Shown: positions 12,101 through 24,100 of the stretch, in pieces
Layout of the letters: every line of letters starts with the position of its first letter
Numbering within the stretch: position 1 is the stretch's first letter
Source of the DNA: Eutreptiella sp. 'Long Island Sound 2002'
Lineage: Eukaryota; Euglenozoa; Euglenophyceae; Eutreptiales; Eutreptiaceae
Assembly (NCBI GenBank): GCA_964036045.1
Contig: OZ038385.1
Location: forward strand, 39,446,590-39,510,589
Reading direction: 5' to 3'
Length of the DNA: 64,000 nt
Position numbers and translations under genes: made by a program
The notes under the pieces: generated by a model
Database searches by the model: none
What the model was told of the DNA's origin: nothing
Seen by the model: only the letters and a program-made list of their open reading frames with translations

Positions 12101-15100
12101 AGGCGGGTGGCCGTGAGCCAGACCCCCCAGGCCATCGCAGTGCGGGTGCAAGTCCTGCAGCCCCCCCTCCCCCCCCCCTCCCGTTTTGCAGATGCGAGTC
12201 CTGCGGAGTCGTCACGCCACGAAGGCCATGCGCTCAGGACCGCACGCAGACAGCGCCTGCGAACAGTGTTTTGCCGCTCCGGTCTCAGGTGGTGCCCACT
12301 GCTGCTGCCACTGCGGCTGTCGCCGCGGGGGTCTGCCCAGGGATGCATCAGAAGGGAAGGGGCCTCAGAGGCGGCCCCAGCAGCCGTTAGACAGGCGGCT
12401 GGAGGAGGTTGCCGAAGCGGTTGGGGGCGGTTACTGTCGGTTACAGATGCCACTGAGGCTGGCACTTGGCGTCAGGGAGACAGTGGCTGGGCGTAGGCAG
12501 GGCGCCCTGGAGGGGGGGGGGGGTACCGCCCCTCTTCCCATGCATCCCTGGGTCTGCCCCCCAGACAGGGCTCCTTTGGGGGGGGGCGGGGATCTTGGGG
12601 GGGGGGGGGGGGCGTTGGTGCTGAGTTGTTAAAAGGAGCCGTGGTCTGCCCCCGCCCGGGCCATTTCCGTGGGCCAGACAGCCCGCCCGCCACTGAACCC
12701 CCCGCCCCACGTCAGCACCTCTGACTCGTGACGACGGAGACGGGCTCGACGTAGTTGTGGCCGCGGCGGACGGGAGCGGGCTGCACGAAGAACGTCTCGG
12801 CCTTCTTCTCGGCCAGGGTCATGACCTGAGGTTGGTCCTCCTGAAGGTCGATGTTCTGAAGGTGCTCGTCAAATTCTGAGGGCGGACGTGAATGGGGGAG
12901 TGAAGGGGCGGGGGGGGGGGGGGGGAAGGTGAGGACGCGCGCCTGAGGGGGCAGGGGTGCAGCCGTCAAGGGGGTGCTTTGGCACGCGGCCGTGGTGCTG
13001 GTTTGTTTGTCGTTGGCGGTGCCGATTGGCCCCTCGCCCTTGCACATCCGGACCCTCCGTGGGTACGAACGTGTTTTGGTTGTGTCAACGGAGCCCCTGG
13101 ATGACTTGTCCTGTTTGACTACTCCGGGGGGTCGGCCGTCCCGGAGACGGGGCTGTTGCCCGTGCCGTTGACCAGGGGCATCCGGATGCACCCTCCGAGT
13201 CCAAGGGGGGTTTGCCCACTCGGGCATCGGTCGAGGGGGGGGGGGGTGCGGGAGGAGCAGGAATGTCAAAAACAAGACCTGGTGCCCCCGGGCGCAGGCA
13301 CCACAAACCCCCGCGTCTAACGAATGGTGCTCTTTGCCGAAGGCACCGGCACTGGCACCCGCACGCGGAGGGGGACACGCCCGACATACCATTCCCCAGT
13401 GCCCATTCCCAACGACCCCCTGGGGGCAGTCCAAGGGAAGGGGCACAAGGCAACGCCGGTCGAGACATGCGACACACGTCTTCAACTCCGGGTCAGGCAC
13501 GTCCGGCGGACAAACAATTGTTGATAGAGCCTCCGGAAGCCGGCCCCGGAGGTCCCGGTCACTCCGAGGCACAGAGGCCCGGCACATTGCGTCTGGCACA
13601 GACCGTTGCTTAGTGGGGGGCGGGGGCGGGGGGTGACCCCCTGCCCTGGTGAGGGAATCTCAGTAGGACCCAGCTCCACATGCCAGTCAGCTCAGTAGGA
13701 AGGAGCCCCGCCCTATGGGCAACTGAGTAGGACCCAGCGCCATCCACAAGGCTCCTCACTAGGAACCTGCCCAGGACCCCCCCTCGACTAAGCGAAGGCC
13801 TGGTCTGGCACCCTCCGGGGCGCCGTCATGCCCACACCAAAGAGAGGCGGCCATCCTTCACGGGGGGCTGCCCTGCTCCTCCGTCTGGCCTGTCTCGAGA
13901 GCGCCCTCTTCGTCAATTCCGCGTTGAGAGCGCTGTCTGTGTGGCTATTTGTGACGTTGTATTAAGGGGATTAAGGGGATTAAGGGTATTAAGGGTATTT
14001 AAGGGTATTTAAGGGGATTAAGGGTATTAAGGGCAATACACTGACGGTGTAGAGTGACGGTAGACAGTGACGTGAGAGTGACGGTGTATGGGACCCATTG
14101 TAGAACGACGGTAGAGATTGATGAGGTAAAATGACGGGTGAGAGTAACAGTGCAGAGTGACGGCGTAGAGTGACAGTAGAGAGTGCCGGAGAATGACGGG
14201 AAAGAGTGGCTGGCGGTAGAGAGTGGCACAATGGGCTCGGGTTGGGCACCTCAGGTATCAACAACCAACGCCACACCACCGGTCACCCGTCTTTATCAAA
14301 CAGACCACTACCGACTGAGGCCCCGCTGGTCACAAAGCAGGCCCGCTGTACAGTGCCGCCCGGACGATACGTGAGATGACGAATACAGCCCCCCCCCCCC
14401 CCGGGCCCCGGGAGGAAAGACGACGGGTTTGATCACGTGAAGGGACTGGGGTCACTGAGAGTTGGGGAGCCGAGAGGGTTTGCCCAGGTCAGTCCCCCCC
14501 TCGCACTCCGCACGGCACAGACCCTGAGTGTGCGACTCCCGGAGTTCGTTGTTGCGCTCCAGCGTCTTGTACGCGTAGATGAACAGCGCCTGTTTGGTCG
14601 CGGACTTGTTGGCCACGAAGGCGCGTGCGGCGTGCGGGATCAGCTCCGCCATCTTCCGGACGGTCTGGGGAATGAGCGACGGCGCAACGGCTGCCCATTA
14701 CCGTGCGCCCACGCGACGCAACCGAAGGCGGGCCGCGCGGGAGATCGTGGGCCCCTTTGGGCTGTGCCCCTCTGCACTACGGGCGCGGCAAACGTGTTCC
14801 CAGACGCCCAAGAGCGTGTGCGGTATGCGTGTGCCCCGCCACGCACACTGCCCACATCCTCCGCCACGCACACTGCCCACATCCTCCGCCACGCACACTG
14901 CCCACAGCCTCCGCCACGCACACTGCCCACAGCCTCCGCCACGCACACTGCCCACAGCCTCCGCCACGCACACTGCCCACAGCCTCCGCCCCACAGACAA
15001 TCCACCATCCCTGCCCCCAAACCCGGCACTCCGGCCTGCACCACTGCAAATACCCGGAAGTTCACGTTGAGGCTGTGCGCCCCCGACATGTCGGCCTTGT

Positions 15101-18100
15101 CAGCCACGGGCTTCATCAACTCTTTGATCCGATTGATCAGCAGCGGGCCCCCGTAATCGAAGGTACAGAACTGGCACAGCATCTGTGGACACCGCAGAGC
15201 CACGGGATGCGAGGCACGGCTTCGGAGGTGGTCAATGCCCGTCTGGGGGCCGCGGACAGGGGCACTGCCGGCCTTGTGAAAGAGGGCGGACTGGCCCTGC
15301 CGCATGGGTGGGCGGCCTTTCAACTCCGGGGGGGCCGGGGTCAATACAGCCCTCTGGCCAGACCCCTGCCCAAAAAAAAAAGTTGACGCCCCCCCCCCCC
15401 ATAATGCTACCGAGACTGACCCCTGGGCCTCGCAAGTGACCTGGACCCAAAATCGGCAAAGTAATGAAAATGGGATTTCTGGGATCAGCGCGTCGAGGGG
15501 GTTCAGAAAAGTCATCATTTGCCATGTATTTGGTGGGAACAACTTTGACCATTTTCAATGCTCAAAGAAAAATCTTTGGTGCCTTTGGCGCCAGAATTCA
15601 TAATAACTGATTAATGGTCCTGTCAATTGAGCCCACTTCCCAACCCCTCGCCCAGTTTTTGCGGGGCTCTATCGACCCCCCCCCGCAAAAGGTGAAGACC
15701 CGACTTCCCCATCCCAGTTTGTGCCCGGTTTGGAAGTGCCGCCCCCGCTGGCATCATGACTGCGAGGGTTTTCGGACTTGGAGCGGCGGAGGGGCGTTCA
15801 TCGGAAGGGCTTCGCTTCGTCGTGTGTGTTTTTGTCGTGTGTAACTGGGCTGTGGCTACGGGGGAGGGCCACAAAGGCTCAAGCTGCCGCCCCGGTGCGG
15901 GAACTCATTGGAAGGGGGGGAGATACCCCCCCCCCCACAGGGCGCCCAGCTAAGTGCCAGCCTCAATGGCATTTGTAACCGACAGTAACCGCCCCCAACC
16001 GCTTTGGCAACCTCGGAGTGGGCGCCATGGGGGCAGTAGCAGCGGGATGCGCGTTCCAGTCGGTCCCGCAAAACCGCCGCCCCTCGGGAATGCCCCGGAT
16101 CAACAACAGCGGATCACAGAAAAGACGTGAAGCCGCGACCCGATTGGACTGCGCTGTGGGCGACCAGCCTCCAAAGAGCCCCCATCGCTCGCCTCAACAC
16201 ACGTTTGGGCGCTCGGGAACAGACCCCGGCAGCCGCATCCGTATCAAGACCAGCACCGGCACCGGCGCCACCCTCGAGTATCGGACCAGTAACTTTGGAA
16301 TCGGGTGCTGCGCGTCGTGGTGCTCAGCCGAGAGGCCCCTCTCAAGCACCCAGGCATGGGCAAACATAGTTCTTTTTTTTGGCCGGGGGCATTTCCTACC
16401 CAGTTTTTCCTTCAAAAGCACCTACGGTCCATTACTATTTGGACCTTAGCCGCCAAATACTGCGTGTAGAGGGTGCATATGATCCCAAAGCATCTCCTAC
16501 ATGGCCACCGCATTGAGTGCCATGGGATGGGGCGGCAGCCCCTGTTCAAGGGATAACAGGTGCGCAGGGCTTTGGGGCAGCAGCTCCAGCAGCAGCAGCA
16601 ATAGGGCGTTGTTGCGCCGCGCGCGCACCGCGTCCGCACCCGCGGCGACTATTGAGTGGTCAAACACCGGTGCACGGCCCGGCGGGCGGTGACCATGTCC
16701 GAGGCGACGTCTGGTCTGTTGGCGGGGGGCGTGCTTGGGCCCAATGCAGCAACCCACACAAATGAATCCGGTGCGGTCCGCCACCAGCGCGCTCCATGTT
16801 GGCCTGCCGGCGGCGCACGCGCATGTCCGCACGCCTCCACCCAAACAGCCCATAGAACCCGGGAAAGCTTTGGTCGCAAGCACAAGGCCTGTCTTTCCGG
16901 GTTTGTTGTAGGGTTTGCCAACAAATCGCAGAGGCTTCGGGGCAGTGTTTGTTCCTTCCCGGAGGCCTCTTGATGGTTGCAATTATCACCGGGAGGGGCC
17001 CCGGATGTCCTCAAAGTGCGCCGCACGCGCACCGCGGCAGGAGCGCCCTCCAACAGCGGCACCCCCCACGCGACTGCCAAGTCAGCAATACCGATGGGGC
17101 ACAACAACAACGCCGTCTGGGGACAAGGGCGCGGGGTCCCCCCGGATCACACGTGTGCCGGTGTGCCCGACCGAGGAACGCCCCCGGGCACACACCTCAA
17201 TGCCCTCGAGGCCTCGGGAGGCCTTGATCTCCTTCACTTTGCCGGTCATCTCCGACTCCTTCTCGAGGGCGGTCAGGCCGAAGACGGCGTCCACGAAGAT
17301 CTGCATCGCAATGCGTCGCCGGGAAGAGGGGGGGACGACGGGAGCCCGGGGCCCGGGATGCGCTGGTGGGGCACGGGTGACGAGGACGGCGGCCACGACA
17401 CGCCACGAGCCACGCCCCGTCTGTTGTCGGGAGGGATCGTGGGGAGTGTAGCCCCCCCCCCCCCAAACTTTGATATCACGCGCGTGACATTGTTTTGGTG
17501 CGTGACATTATTTTGTGCGTGATATTTGTCTTGACAGCCCCCCCCCTGTTCCAGGTCTTTGTGGTTGCAGTATTCCAGGGTCTGGGGTACATCGATCCCA
17601 AGAAGGCAAAGCGTCGCCTCCCCGATCACTTTGCCGCTCCACAAAAACACAGCCCCCAGATGCTGCGCCCGCAAAGCCCAAGCCCAAACCCAACACAGCA
17701 GCACGGCGGCTGTCCATGAACGCGTTCGTGGCACGAACATATCCACATCCTCGGCCTATCAATCACATTCCCCACAGCGGTTTGCCTTGTTGTTTGTGGT
17801 ACGCTCAGGCGGGCGAGATGCATGCGTGCTATTGTTTCGGTGCGTGAGGATAAGGGGGAGGGAGGGTTAGACCATGACCATAGAGAAGGTCTGCTCACTG
17901 CCGGGGCCGAGGGCGCGCGGGATGAACGAAACGATGATGAGGCGGTGCGGGGGGAGGGGGGGGGGGGGGGCTGCACTTCGCAGGGCAGTGCCCTGTGCCT
18001 GTGCCTCTGCGTGTGCGCGTCAATGGCTCTTCGAGGCAGTGACGATTGCGCTGGCCACCGGGGCCTCGACGGTTCGCGTTCCTGTCGCACGTGCGCAACG

Positions 18101-21100
18101 GAGACACCACCGACCCGGCGCCCGGGGGGCGTTGGCGCGGGGCCGAGGGGCGCGCACCTCCAACAACACTTCAAAAACGTCGTCGATGAGCATGCGCTTC
18201 TCTTGTACCGTTTCGGCCTCCTCCTCCACCAGCTCCATGGGCCTGCGCGATGCGGAGCGATGGAGTGCCGAGTCGCAGGCGGTGCATGCCCCGCGTGCCC
18301 TGTGCGCCGGGTGCTTGTGCGCGCGCGCGCCCGCGTGACTGTGTGCGTGTGTGCGCTTCGATGACCCAGAGGAGGTGAGGGCGCGCCCAACAGGACCAGA
18401 CACCCCTGCCCCTCATGTCCCTCTGATGAATCTTGGTCCCAAACCTGCTCGCCCTCACGGAGGAGGTGGTGATGGCCCTCTGCACCCAATCCCCACCCCC
18501 TGCGAGTGGCTGGGCCCCAATGCTCCCCAGGGGGTGCACCGGGCAACACTGGACCTGGGCGCACACGCTGCACCGCTGGCTCCTCCGGGGGCCGCACCTC
18601 CCCCGAGTGCGGTCTGCCGCAGCGGTTCCCCTGCCGGCCCAACCTGCGGTGCTGCCACCTGCGACGCTCGCGGCTGCGCCTCCGCCGAGCGAGCGCCGTC
18701 CGTAGCCCATTGCAGCCGCTGGGCAAAGCCCGTGCTGCCGCTTGACTCTGTGACGGGCCGAGCCTGTGCCCCTCATGGCGCGCACACCGCACACACGGGG
18801 GGTGCCCGATGGAGCGCACACAGGGCCTGTGCAGGCGACCCCCCCCCACCCCCGGAGCAGCTCAGGCGTTTGCCATGCTCAGAACACCGGCCTGTGCGGC
18901 AGCCGCTCAGAGGTCCGTGTTGGCACCGCCTGCCGCCGGTACCGGCGGTGCTGTCCCATGCGGTGCACAGGAAATACGGGCGCACCTGCAGCCGCCCCAT
19001 GGGGACCGGTGTTGTGCACGTCCACTGCGGGCGGCCTTCCACGAGCGCCCCCCGACTGCAGGTGCCGCTCCGGATAGTCCAGAGCCCAGCTTGAGCCCCC
19101 CGCAGCGCGTGGGGCGCGCTTCCCCCCGCTTCCCCCCGCAGGCGGTGGCTGGGTACCGCCAGTAGGGCCCTGCCTGCGAGGGCCTCAAAGTCCAAGGCCA
19201 GCGCTGCGTAGATGACGTGCCCTAAGTCATCTGGTGCCCCAGCGCAGGTCAGCCGCCCACTGCACAGAGGTCCCCCGTGAGCGGGGCCACCCATAGCCAC
19301 GGCAGGACTGCCACAGTGGAATGCGCGGCCGGGGGGCGTTCCCACGCGCTGGCCCAGGGGGCGGTATCTCCCCCGTGAATTACGCACCTTCCGCTCCGAA
19401 CGCCGTGGGGCTGCCGCCCGGTCCGCGCGGTACTGCCTCTTGGGCTGCTGCTGCACGAGCGGCCAGTCCTGCCAGACACGTGCCGTACCGGCGGTGCATC
19501 CGCCTGCACACGCCTGTGCCTCGTCCTCCTCGCGGACAAGTGCCGCCGGCAGAAGGCCCATCGCCGGCAGGAACACCGGCGGCAGGCGTCACGAGCGCCG
19601 GGATGGGCCACGCCTCCGCTTGCACCGGCGGCCGCCGCCGCACGCGCTGCTCCCGCCATTTCTGGCCTCCCCAACGCACGTGGCCCTTGCCCCCCCCTCC
19701 CCCCCTCCCCCCGGCGTGTCCGGCCACATTGTGCCCCTGCACTCGTGCTGCCGTCCACACGGGCCCCCGCTCGCAGGCCTCGCCGCAGGGCCCCGCTGCG
19801 TCTCGGGGCCTCCCACGGTCAGCCCATGTCCACAGGCCTTGCGGGTGCACTGTCACCCCCAGCCCCCCTCCTCCCGAAGGTGTTCGGGCGCCGGAGCTCC
19901 GGTGCCGCCAGCGCCATGCGCCTCTGGCGGTCGCGCGCGCGGCGGCACACAGCGCCCCGGCCCTGCAGCACCGGGCCCAGGCTCCGGTGTTGCCCGGGCA
20001 GCCCTCCAGCCGCGTCCACTGCCGCGGGCGTGTGGCCTGCAGCGCCCTGACCCCAGAGCCTTGGAGGGGGGGACGGGTCCCCTCCTCCCCCACCGCCTGG
20101 ACCAGACCCCAGGCCTCGGAGGTGACCCAGACCCAAAAATCGGCAAAAAAAAATGAAAATGGGATTTTTGGAATCAACGCGTCGAGGGGGTTCAGAAAAA
20201 TCATCATTTGCCATGTATTTGGTGAAAAAAAGTTTTGACCATTTTTGGTGCTCAAAAAAATTATCGGCGCGTTCAGCGCCAGTGTTCATGATAACTGATT
20301 ACAACCTGCCCCCACTACGAGGGAGACACACGTGCGGCCACAAAGCCGCAGGCATATCTGGGGCTGCACGGCGACCGGACCTCGTTATGACTATGGCCCG
20401 TTCCTTCTGCTGAGGCATGACCCGCGCGCGCGCGTGCGCGTCATTGGGCGTGGGTTGTGCGGCGCGTGGGGGTGGGGGTCGCGTGTTGGTGCGGGCGACA
20501 TGTGGTGCGCGCGGTGCGTGCGGTGTGGCACAGGCACATACGCCACGTCGGCCTTCCGCTGCTCAGCCTCGGCCTTTGGCTGGGGCTGCCCAGGCTCCAA
20601 CTCCCACGGCGGCACCACGTCTTCCTTCTGCTTCTTCGGGGCAATGCTTTGGGACACGATCTTCTCGTCAAAGTGCTCCTTCATGCAGAGCAGCAGGTCC
20701 ACGCACGTGTACCCCAACACATGCGTCTGCGGACAAAAGGCGGAGGTGCAGGGGCAGAGGCACAGGGCTATGTGCAGCGGCGGTTGTAGGCGCAGGGGGT
20801 GAAGTGCAGACTTGGGTGAAGGTGTCGATGTGGCAGCTACTACAAACCACATCTCACTACAGACCCCCCCCCATCACAGGCCTTCACGGGCCCACTCCTC
20901 CCTCCCTCCCTCCCTCCCCTCCCTCCCTCCCTCCCTCCCTCCCTCCCTCCCTCCCTCCCTCCCTCCCTCCCTCGCTCGCTCGCTCCCTCCCTCCCTCCCT
21001 CCATCCCTCCCTCCCTCCCTCCCTGCCTCCCTCCCTCCCTCGCTCGCTCGCTCCCTCCGCTCGCACGCCGGTGCCAGCCACGGCGAACACAAAACACGAG

Positions 21101-24100
21101 ACGCAGCAACACGATGCAGCAACATCAGTGCGCATGCCAGGGAGGAGGGCAGGGCAAGGCAGCGCAGTGTGCACGGCGAGCGGCCGGGGCGAGCGGGCAG
21201 CGCACAGGAGGGGTGCAGCTCAGCGACCGCCCCATGGGGGCAGGGGGGGAGAGGGGAGGCTTAGCTCGGCGACCGCCCCATGGGGGCAGGGGGGGAGAGG
21301 GGAGGCTTACCTCGGCGACCGCCCCATGGGGGCAGGGGGGGAGAGGGGAGGCTTAGCTCGGCGACCGCCCCATGGGGGCAGGGGGGGAGAGGGGAGGCTT
21401 ACCTCGGCGACCGCCCCATGGGGGCAGGGGGGGAGAGGGGAGGCTTAGCTCGGCGACCGCCCCATGGGGGCAGGGTGGGAGAGGGGAGGCTTAGCTCGGC
21501 GACCGCCCCATGGGGGCAGGGGGGAGAGGGGAGGCTTAGCTCGGCGACCGCCCCATGGGGCAGGGGGGGAGAGGGGAGGCTTAGCTCGGCGACCGCCCCA
21601 TGGGGGCAGGGGGGGAGAGGGGAGGCTTAGCTCGGCGACCGCCCCATGGGGGCAGGGGGGGAGAGGGGAGGCTTACCTCGGCGACCGCCCCATGGGGGCA
21701 GGGGGGGAGAGGGGAGGCTTACCTCGGCGACCGCCCCATGGGGGCAGGGGGGGAGAGGGGAGGCTTAGCTCGGCGACCGCCCCATGGGGGCAGGGGGGGG
21801 AGAGGGGAGGCTTAGCTCGGCGACCGCCCCATGGGGGCAGGGGGGGAGAGGGGAGGCTTAGCTCGGCGACCGCCCCATGGGGGCAGGGGGGGAGAGGGGA
21901 GGCTTAGCTCGGCGACCGCCCCATGGGGGCAGGGGGGGAAGGGGAGGCTTAGCTCGGCGACCGCCCCATGGGGGCAGGGGGGGAGAGGGGAGGCTTACCT
22001 CGGCGACCGCCCCATGGGGGCAGGGGGGGAGAGGGGAGGCTTAGCTCGGCGACCGCCCCATGGGGGCAGGGGGGGAGAGGGGAGGCTTAGCTCGGCGACC
22101 GCCCCATGGGGGCAGGGGGGGAGAGGGGAGGCTTAGCTCGGCGACCGCCCCATGGGGGCAGGGGGGGAGAGGGGAGGCTTAGCTCGGCGACCGCCCCATG
22201 GGGGCAGGGGGGGAGAGGGGAGGCTTACCTCGGCGACCGCCCCATGGGGGCAGGGGGGGAGAGGGGAGGCTTAGCTCGGCGACCGCCCCATGGGGGCAGG
22301 GGGGGAGAGGGGAGGCTTAGCTCGGCGACCGCCCCATGGGGGCAGGGGGGGAGAGGGGAGGCTTACCTCGGCGACCGCCCCATGGGGGCAGGGGGGGAGA
22401 GGGGAGGCTTACCTCGGCGACCGCCCCATGGGGGCAGGGGGGGAGAGGGGAGGCTTACCTCGGCGACCGCCCCATGGGGGCAGGGGGGGAGAGGGGAGGC
22501 TTAGCTCGGCGACCGCCCCATGGGGGCAGGGGGGGAGAGGGGAGGCTTAGCTCGGCGACCGCCCCATGGGGGCAGGGGGGGAGAGGGGAGGCTTAGCTCG
22601 GCGACCGCCCCATGGGGGCAGGGGGGGAGAGGGGAGGCTTAGCTCGGCGACCGCCCCATGGGGGCAGGGGGGGAGAGGGGAGGCCTAGCTCGGCGACCGC
22701 CCCATGGGGGCAGGGGGGGAGAGGGGAGGCTTAGCTCGGCGACCGCCCCATGGGGGCAGGGGGGGAGAGGGGAGGCTTAGCTCGGCGACCGCCCCATGGG
22801 GGCAGGGGGGGAGAGGGGAGGCTTAGCTCGGCGACCGCCCCATGGGGGCAGGGGGGGAGAGGGGAGGCTTAGCTCGGCGACCGCCCCATGGGGGCAGGGG
22901 GGGAGAGGGGAGGCTTAGCTCGGCGGCGGCCGAGGCCGGGGCTGGCCCACGGCCGCGGAGAAGCGGAGAAGCGGAGAAGCGGAGGGTGGACAAGTGCACT
23001 TCTCGAAAACATTTTGGGCCAGCGCCCGCAGTAGTGCACACAACTGACCAGCCAGTGGCCCTGGAGGGGAACGGCTACTCCGGAGGGATGTTTGGGGAAG
23101 GCGCGGCGCGGCCGTGGACTTGGTTATGCCTGTGTCACGCCCCCGCCCAAAGGACTGAGCGGGGGCGGATCAGGGCGTGGATGGCCTGGGGCCCGTGATG
23201 AAGGTGCATGGGCGAGGCCAAGGCGAGCACCACGAGCGCCCCGTGCGACGAGCGGGGGCGTGACCCTCCGCCGTCAAGGACCGTCAGCGCCCAGGGAGCG
23301 GGCCGGGACCGTCCGTCCAGGGCCTGGGGCATGCATTTCAGATGGCATGGCCGGCCGCTGTGCAGAGTCGTGCAGAGTCATCGGGGACGCCATGGCGCTC
23401 CTCCCTGGGCGTCTGGTGAGCGTTGAGATCCGGCCCCAAAATCCAAATCCAAATCCTCCTTCCCTCCCTCCCTCCCTCCCTCCCTCCCTCCCTCCCTCCC
23501 TCCCCCCCTCCCTCCCCCCCTCCCTCCCTCCCTCCCTCCCCCCCCCAGGCGTGGGGTGCTACCCATGCCCCTTCTGTGCCACTTCTGTGCACAACCTTGT
23601 CACACACATCCGAACCCAGTGCCCATATGCTTATGTGGCCCTGTTTCGCACAGCCTGTGCCCTGTGGCACTCCCCTGCAGTCCTACGGGCAGTGCACCTC
23701 ACGGACGCCCTGCCTTGTGCAGTTTTGGAAGTGCGAGACGGTCTCACACTGTGCGACGTCCATACGTCGCAGGCATTTGGAGTGCAGCTTGGAGCGGCCG
23801 TCCCGCAAGTACCCCCGACCATAGCAGCCATGGCGGTGTACTCACTGGGAGGCCTCTGGTATGTACAGTCCAGCTCACAGGATGCCCCCCNNNNNNNNNN
23901 NNNNNNNNNNNNNNNNNNNNNNNNNNNNNNNNNNNNNNNNNNNNNNNNNNNNNNNNNNNNNNNNNNNNNNNNNNNNNNNNNNNNNNNNNNNNNNNNNNNN
24001 NNNNNNNNNNNNNNNNNNNNNNNNNNNNNNNNNNNNNNNNNNNNNNNNNNNNNNNNNNNNNNNNNNNNNNNNNNNNNNNNNNNNNNNNNNGGGGGGGTGG

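Noticed and set aside
12712-13599. 295-residue minus-strand frame containing the exon 30 peptide
   Set aside because: Only 12719-12875 is UTP20-like. The upstream part is an inverted reading of a family E repeat and G-runs, and a good CAG acceptor sits at 12876-12878.
14833-14995. Regularly spaced repeats considered as a CRISPR array
   Set aside because: The 25-bp units are directly adjacent with no unique spacers: an ordinary minisatellite in a eukaryotic intron.
19160-19250. Protein-like minus-strand stretch [18 protein letters not shown]
   Set aside because: It looks coding, but no donor fits and exons 25 and 26 join in phase without it. Left unassigned.
20417-22596. Series of plus-strand frames rich in Gly/Arg/Pro ([18 protein letters not shown])
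   Set aside because: These are frames through the CCCT array and the 46-bp minisatellite. The 46-bp period shifts frame each unit and stops recur with each TTAG unit.
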